64,000 bases of DNA from Pseudoneurospora amorphoporcata (taxonomy: Eukaryota; Ascomycota; Sordariomycetes; Sordariales; Sordariaceae), in NCBI GenBank assembly GCA_033297205.1, contig MU859225.1, positions 1-64,000 of the forward strand, written 5' to 3'. The stretch's first letter is position 1; every line of letters starts with the position of its first letter. Below are positions 59,583-64,000 of this stretch, one piece after another. Below the pieces are notes generated by a model. That model had not been told where the DNA came from, ran no database searches, and was given only the letters and a program-made list of their open reading frames with translations. The position numbers were made by a program, and so were the translations under genes.

Positions 59583-60192
59583 ATGGTTTTCCTGTATTTA
59601 AAGTCGGCCTCCCCAGGCCTTTGGAGGTTCTGGTTTTCCTCCCCATCATCGTCTTCTTCCAATCCAATCAATTCCAATTCCACTGGCTACAGTCTCTTTT
59701 CCTTGACATCAGTGCAGCATGTCACGCTTCTTCTCGTTTTCGCAGAAACACGTCCGCCATCAAACATCACCGCCTTGAGCTGGACCTGCAACTCGAGTAA
59801 CCCGGACACATCGATCTGTGTTAACGTCGAAATTCATGTGCAAGTTGTACTTGTTGGAGGTACTTTGTACCCCATAGGTTATCTGTCCTTGAAATCGAGG
59901 TTCGGGAATGCAGGGTTAAAGGTGGCTGACAACCACGTACATGCTATGCTCTTCGACGGCCGCCAAACGCACCCAGCAGACAAGACATTCGGTCTTCTGA
60001 CCGAACCTCAATTTCATGATATGCGGGGGCTCAGCCTCCTTCATCTTCGCACTACCAATTCCGCGCCCGTTGTTATTCGGTACACCAGATGCTGCGTAAG
60101 TGGAGGGCTAATCTCTACAACATGCTCTATGAGCGCGAGCTAACTGACTTCTCAAGATATATATCCCGGATAATGGCTTCTCTCGGCGTTAA
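59583..60192 (+). CDS. Hypothetical protein, uncertain structure
   Basis: An open frame 59583-60095 encodes V-E-I-H-V-Q-V-V-L-V-G-G, Y-L-S-L-K-S-R-F-G-N-A-G and N-H-V-H-A-M-L-F-D-G-R and could splice (GTAAGT at 60096, CTAACTGAC branch site, AG at 60156) to a 12-codon exon ending at 60192. However, a second frame is open across 60020-60242 and reads M-L-R-K-W-R-A-N-L-Y-N-M-L-Y-E-R-E-L, which is equally protein-like and runs through the supposed intron. I cannot decide which is coding; the region may be a decayed gene with a frameshift. No family recognised. Confidence 0.3.
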
Positions 60193-60990
60193 GCTTCCAG
60201 TTGCCCGGGCAACATGTGTCGATGCCTTCATAAGCTGGTAGGTTGCGGCTGCGCCCCCTTTTGTGCCCTGCAATGGGTTCTGTAAGGCACTGCATCGTCG
60301 TGAGATGCAGCAAGTCAACTTACAGAGATGCACGAATGGCACGATGTGTGAACAGTCATCATTCCCTATACATCAGTCACTTGTCACGGCAACCATGTTA
60401 GGGGTTGGCACCTATATGGATAACCCCTCTCCTTTTGGAACCATTGGGACATTTCAACCAGCAGCGGGCATCAGACCAGTTGGATTCCTTGTGCCATACC
60501 GATCAGCTTCCCCGGTGACCGACATTGGAGTGTTCTTGAGACCCGTTTCTCGTTGACAGCACGAGCCGACAAGCCGAGGATCCTCGACACATTGTTCTGC
60601 TCGCAACATCCCTTTGCTCGCGGCGTCCACTTCTCCTTTTTCTAGGTGACAGTCTGGTTTTCGGCGACTCCAGGGGCCATCCCCAGCGGCCGATTTGCCG
60701 TCAGTCAACCGGCCCGGGTGACCATGTGGGCGTCAGCTGCCAATACCTACCATATCCTGGACCGGTAATGTTGGCCCTGATGTTCGAAGATGTGCTGACT
60801 TTGTGCTAACGACCGACGGCGTTCTTTCAGTCATATCGAAGCCCATACCAAAGAGGCCTTTCACTCTGGAGGATTGCGGCACCACCCGGCGCAATCCGCT
60901 TGCAAGAGATCAAGCTATACATGGTTTTGCAAGTCTGGATCCATAACCAGTACCTCATATATAGTTCCAGGCCGAGCGTCCGCTTAAGCA
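60193..60990. other. Intergenic upstream of member C
   Basis: Open frames such as 60263-60556 (plus) have no motif. GTGCTAACGACC ... TTTCAG near 60795-60830 looks like an intron end, so an upstream exon of member C is possible but I could not identify it. Confidence 0.4.
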
Positions 60991-62110
60991 ATGGAGCAGG
61001 ACGCTGCGCTGGTGGAGGGCTATTTTGTCGGAGGCAAGATCATGTGTTTGCCGCCCAAATAAAATATCCCTCCTCAGTACATGTCGGCCCTGGAAAATAT
61101 GGACGATAGGCTGTTCAATCATCCGGTCGTTATCATATCCGCGCACGTGAATGGGACTGAAAATGACATGGTTGATATTCTGCTAGTGAGTCGTTCATTT
61201 CTACATTATTTACATCTCTTAATTATGTTGTTAATCCGAGTCCTGTTACTCAGATGACGACCTTTGGCGAACAAGGCCTGGAGAAGAGACATGGCGGCTC
61301 TGTCGGGGCGTCTCTGTACGCGCCAATCTATCCCGCGCCCATACATACGAATGTCATGCGACACACGATCACTTTATACCTCGTCGTATATGATGGCCAG
61401 GAGAACCTTTTCAAACATTCCTGGGTCAATATGGGCACATCATACTCGGTCCCCTATAAGTGCCTCGATGTGTGGCGGAAGTGGACGGGACACAAAGCCC
61501 CGACCCTAGATAATCAATCTTATTGTCGCTTGATTATCCATCTTCGGGATAAGGTGCCTTCCGCGCTAGCCAAGGTTGAGAGAAATAAGCGGGAGAAGGC
61601 AAAGGAGCAGAAGAGCAAGGATGAAAGGATAAAGTTGATAAAAACATCGGGACCATGGGTTGGGCAGTCAACGTCCATCGATGTAATGATGCGCCATGAT
61701 CGGAAAAGACCTGAATTATTGGATAATTGGCGACGTCCAGGGCCCACCGAGACCGAGACCCCCGGGGATAATGTCCAAGGTGGCTTTAGCACCTTCACTA
61801 CCTCTACCTCTGCCGACGCTCTTGGGTTGCTGACATACAAAGTTCCAGCTACGATTTCTGTACCTTCGTCTTTCACAGACCTGTCTACGACCATTAGCCA
61901 GAAACCGCTTGTTCGGCACCTCCAGAGGTTCTTCCTATGGCGACACTTGATCCAGGCGCTGTCGCTGCCACTGCTGACGCTCCAACGCAAGATATGCAGC
62001 GGCATGGGATTGAGACTTCGGGGAATACCGTCCAAAGCGACTCGAGAGCTATCACTCCCATTGCGGCATCGCCAACGCACCAGCGTGGTCGGCTAGTAAA
62101 AGTGCGGTAG
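60991..62110 (+). pseudogene. Member C of the HPVV/VTSF family, with stop and frameshift
   Basis: From the ATG at 60991 the frame reads V-G-G-K-I-M-C-L-P-P-K, then TAA (61060-61062), and continues in frame L-F-N-H-P-V-V-I-I-S and M-V-D-I-L-L to a GTGAGT donor at 61186. The acceptor before 61254 restarts M-T-T-F-G-E-Q-G-L-E, later Y-S-V-P-Y-K-C-L-D-V-W and a basic helix K-R-E-K-A-K-E-Q-K-S. Near 61900 a one-base shift is needed: the current frame degenerates, whereas the neighbouring frame reads A-P-P-E-V-L-P-M-A-T-L-D-P-G and ends at TAG 62108-62110. The TAA fits CAA-to-TAA. A shorter protein from the ATG at 61081 to 62096 (315 residues) remains possible. Confidence 0.6.
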
Positions 62111-62626
62111 TAAGTTTTGCGTCCTTAGTTCCCGAACACCTCCCTCGAACCCCTCAATTAACAAAGGACTGAAGGTTTCTCTGCTCAACAAGATGGGTCA
62201 TCTTCCTCGCTCAGGACCCATCTTATGACAACCTGGAAGGTTATCACAGGGAGTTAACCTATCGCTCGCGCGCTCTTGGGTTTATCTTGAGGTTCATCGC
62301 GCACTACAGCGCCATTGACATTGTCTTTCTTCTACTTCAAATCTCACAATTTATCGCATACATCACATCACCAACTTTCGGCTCGTTCCAATCCCGTGTC
62401 CTGTCGTAACTATCACCTCCAACCTCGCCCTTCACTATCATATACTTTGAAAGGGCATTAAAAGTTTTATCCACGACAGCCGGTAATATCAGCCGGACAC
62501 AAGGTATTCCCAGCCGAAATTCAATAGAACCTCCAGTCGGATCCCGGGACTAGCCTCCCTAGAAAGACCCGCACGCGGCGACATTCAGCCACCAGAACCA
62601 GTACCTCATCAGAGTCCAATAGAATA
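62111..62626. other. Intergenic, with start of a tandem duplication
   Basis: No gene in the first 400 nt. The segment from about 62551 is the first copy of an imperfect tandem duplication whose second copy starts at about 62668. Confidence 0.45.
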
Positions 62627-62738
62627 ATGGATTCTAGGAGATCGCCCGGGCCCGGTCCCGGTCCCGTTCCCTCCAGAAGGACCTGTACGCGGCGATATTC
62701 AGCCACTGAGGCCACCAGGCCGCCAGAACTCAATAGGG
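62551..62738. repeat. Imperfect tandem duplication, unit about 117 nt
   Basis: 62551-62618 and 62668-62738 share CGCACGCGGCGACATTCAGC-like cores and surrounding bases, both in the plus-strand frame giving K-T-R-T-R-R-H-S-A-T and R-T-C-T-R-R-Y-S-A-T. Divergence shows it is not recent. Confidence 0.65.
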
Positions 62739-63525
62739 CCATCACCCCGTTTAGGATCCAGCCCCTCGAGAAGTGCTTTGTGGCGGGCTTTCAGCCGATC
62801 ATCGTTTACATCCTTTGGCATGTCCTAGGTATCGGCAACCGAAGGACGAGGGACCGACAGAAACCCAAGCAGCGGCGCAGCATCTCGAATAGTTCTATCC
62901 CAACCTCCACCGAACGCCCCTATGAAACCACCATAACACCAAATCACCCAACCACAACCGAAGAGACGAGTAGCGGGAGCGTAGCGAATGCGCATCAAAA
63001 GTGGGAATTGGCATCCTGACTGGCAACACTACCATCATCGGAGCTCATTATGGGGGTAATAGTGGGAGCGGAGAGGCTACGAAGCACCTCAAGGTTGGTG
63101 ACACGGTTGGCCAAATCCTGGTACTTCACCGGGGGTTAGCACCGGGCAGCGCACGAGAAGCGGAACGACGGCTACATACCGAACGACTCAACGACGAGAG
63201 ATCATCCTTGATCTTCATGAGCATGGACAGTCAAGCGTGAATAAGATTATTATTATTATGTCCTAGGTACCTTAGGTTGGCCCAAAATACTGACCAGTCT
63301 GCCTCACAGCCCTGTCGGCTATGCCAGATGCGAAACAGTGCATCACCCCAACCACTTATACGACCATGATTCCTTATTGGACCCGCGCTGCATGTATGTG
63401 TTTGAACGGGCCGGTGCGACGGGCCACCACGGTGACACACATCATCAGCAAGCCACGTTCCCCCACACGGATATCAGCCAGGCAGCCAACGGGTGCGAGG
63501 AGGGACACAAACGGATGGAATCATA
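62627..63525 (+). CDS. Hypothetical protein or decayed gene with Gly/Tyr-rich motif
   Basis: Segment 62627-63019 encodes a basic protein with one hydrophobic stretch (F-V-A-G-F-Q-P-I-I-V-Y-I-L-W-H-V-L-G-I-G). A second frame from about 62990 reads V-G-I-G-I-L-T-G-N-T-T-I-I-G-A-H-Y-G-G and continues to M-S-M-D-S-Q. A GTGAAT donor and CTGACC...CACAG acceptor at 63309 join it in frame to P-V-G-Y-A-R-C-E-T-V-H-H-P-N-H ending in H-K-R-M-E-S and stop near 63525. I found no convincing splice between the first two segments, so a frameshift or two separate genes are possible. Function unknown. Confidence 0.3.
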
Positions 63526-63673
63526 ACAGGAAGCTATCTGCTGTTATGTGATGGTTGTTCGTTCATGCCCGAGTTGTTCCTATGACGGCTCGAGGTTGTG
63601 GACTCCGAATTCTCTTGACGTCGACAGCTTCACATGCAATTGTCAAATCGATCGATAGCAATTCTTGCCCGAG

Positions 63674-64000
63674 ATGCCATCCTCCCGCCGTAGCGCCAAG
63701 AGAAAGCGACGATCTCAGACCACCCAAACGCCCGTGACGAAACCCCCGGATCTCGGTGGCCGTATTATGTGGCTGCCCAAACTTGGCGAATTGAGCACAC
63801 CAAGCGGACTTCCAGACGCGTGTCATGATCACCCAGTCGTCTTGCTCTCCCCCAAACCGTTGCCAAACAATGAGGTTATCATTTTGATGGTAAGTCCATC
63901 CGTCATTGTCCCAACACTCATACCTCTATCCACCCTTTTCGCTGACTAACGGATGCGTCACAGGTGACCTCGTTCGGCAGCAGAGACCTGATAACCCGGC
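63674..64000 (+). CDS. Member D of the HPVV/VTSF (PemK-like?) family, cut by window end
   Basis: Exon 1 (63674-63889) encodes 72 residues: a basic N-terminus (S-A-K-R-K-R-R-S), then L-G-G-R-I-M-W-L-P-K-L-G-E, C-H-D-H-P-V-V-L-L-S and E-V-I-I-L-M. The intron runs from GTAAGT to CACAG (63890-63963), and exon 2 opens V-T-S-F-G-S-R-D-L-I-T-R before the window ends. No stop or frameshift is seen, so this is the best intact example of the family's N-terminal half. The G-x-I-x-W-L-P ... H-P-V-V-x-L-S ... V-T-S order resembles PemK/MazF-type SH3-like barrels; that relation is inferred from motif order alone. Confidence 0.65.

Overview
The window is nuclear DNA of a filamentous ascomycete (Pezizomycotina, most likely a Sordariomycete). 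Genes have 1-3 short introns (mostly 60-90 nt, GTRNGT donors, CTAAC/TACTAAT branch sites), and the gene set includes a Zn2Cys6 regulator, a cerato-platanin and small secreted cysteine proteins. Retroelement copies are inactivated mostly by Gln-to-stop (CAG/CAA to TAG/TAA) changes, as expected of repeat-induced point mutation (RIP). I recognised no tRNA, rRNA or CRISPR array.

Layout. 1-7.2 kb is a retrotransposon graveyard: a degenerate Ty1/copia copy (minus strand, runs off the left edge), a truncated Ty3/gypsy copy (minus strand) with its 5' LTR, and a second LTR of the same family. 7.8-11.5 kb holds two genes and one decayed copy of a small secreted six-cysteine family; a third intact member lies at 22.7-23.5 kb and a cerato-platanin at 25.3-25.8 kb. 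12.3-18.2 kb is core sequence: a mitochondrially targeted hot-dog thioesterase-like protein, an ETFRF1/LYRM5-type LYR protein with a 13-nt micro-exon, and an 811-residue methyltransferase-domain protein. 29.9-32.3 kb is a Zn2Cys6 transcription factor. Stretches of 4.5 kb (18.2-22.7), 4.2 kb (25.8-29.9) and 11.3 kb (32.3-43.6) have no gene I can support.

43.6-56.2 kb is again gene-rich: two unknown proteins, a stand-alone thioesterase, the mitochondrial fusion factor Ugo1, mitochondrial [2Fe-2S] ferredoxin (Yah1) and the ribosome biogenesis factor Rrp15. A short N gap bordered by poly-G/poly-C sits at 54.48-54.62 kb.

58-64 kb, plus a gene at 45.4-47.0 kb, carries at least four diverged members of an unrecognised family. 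Its core reads G-x-[IV]-x-x-L-P ... H-P-V-V-x-x-S ... V-T-S-F, and in three of the four a phase-0 intron lies immediately before the V/M-T-[ST] motif. The order of motifs resembles the PemK/MazF SH3-like barrel, which I infer but cannot prove. One copy looks functional, one runs off the right edge and two are decayed. This family is the best candidate for something undescribed. Functionally the window mixes mitochondrial housekeeping genes with lineage-specific secreted and expanded-family genes; I see no co-regulated biosynthetic cluster.
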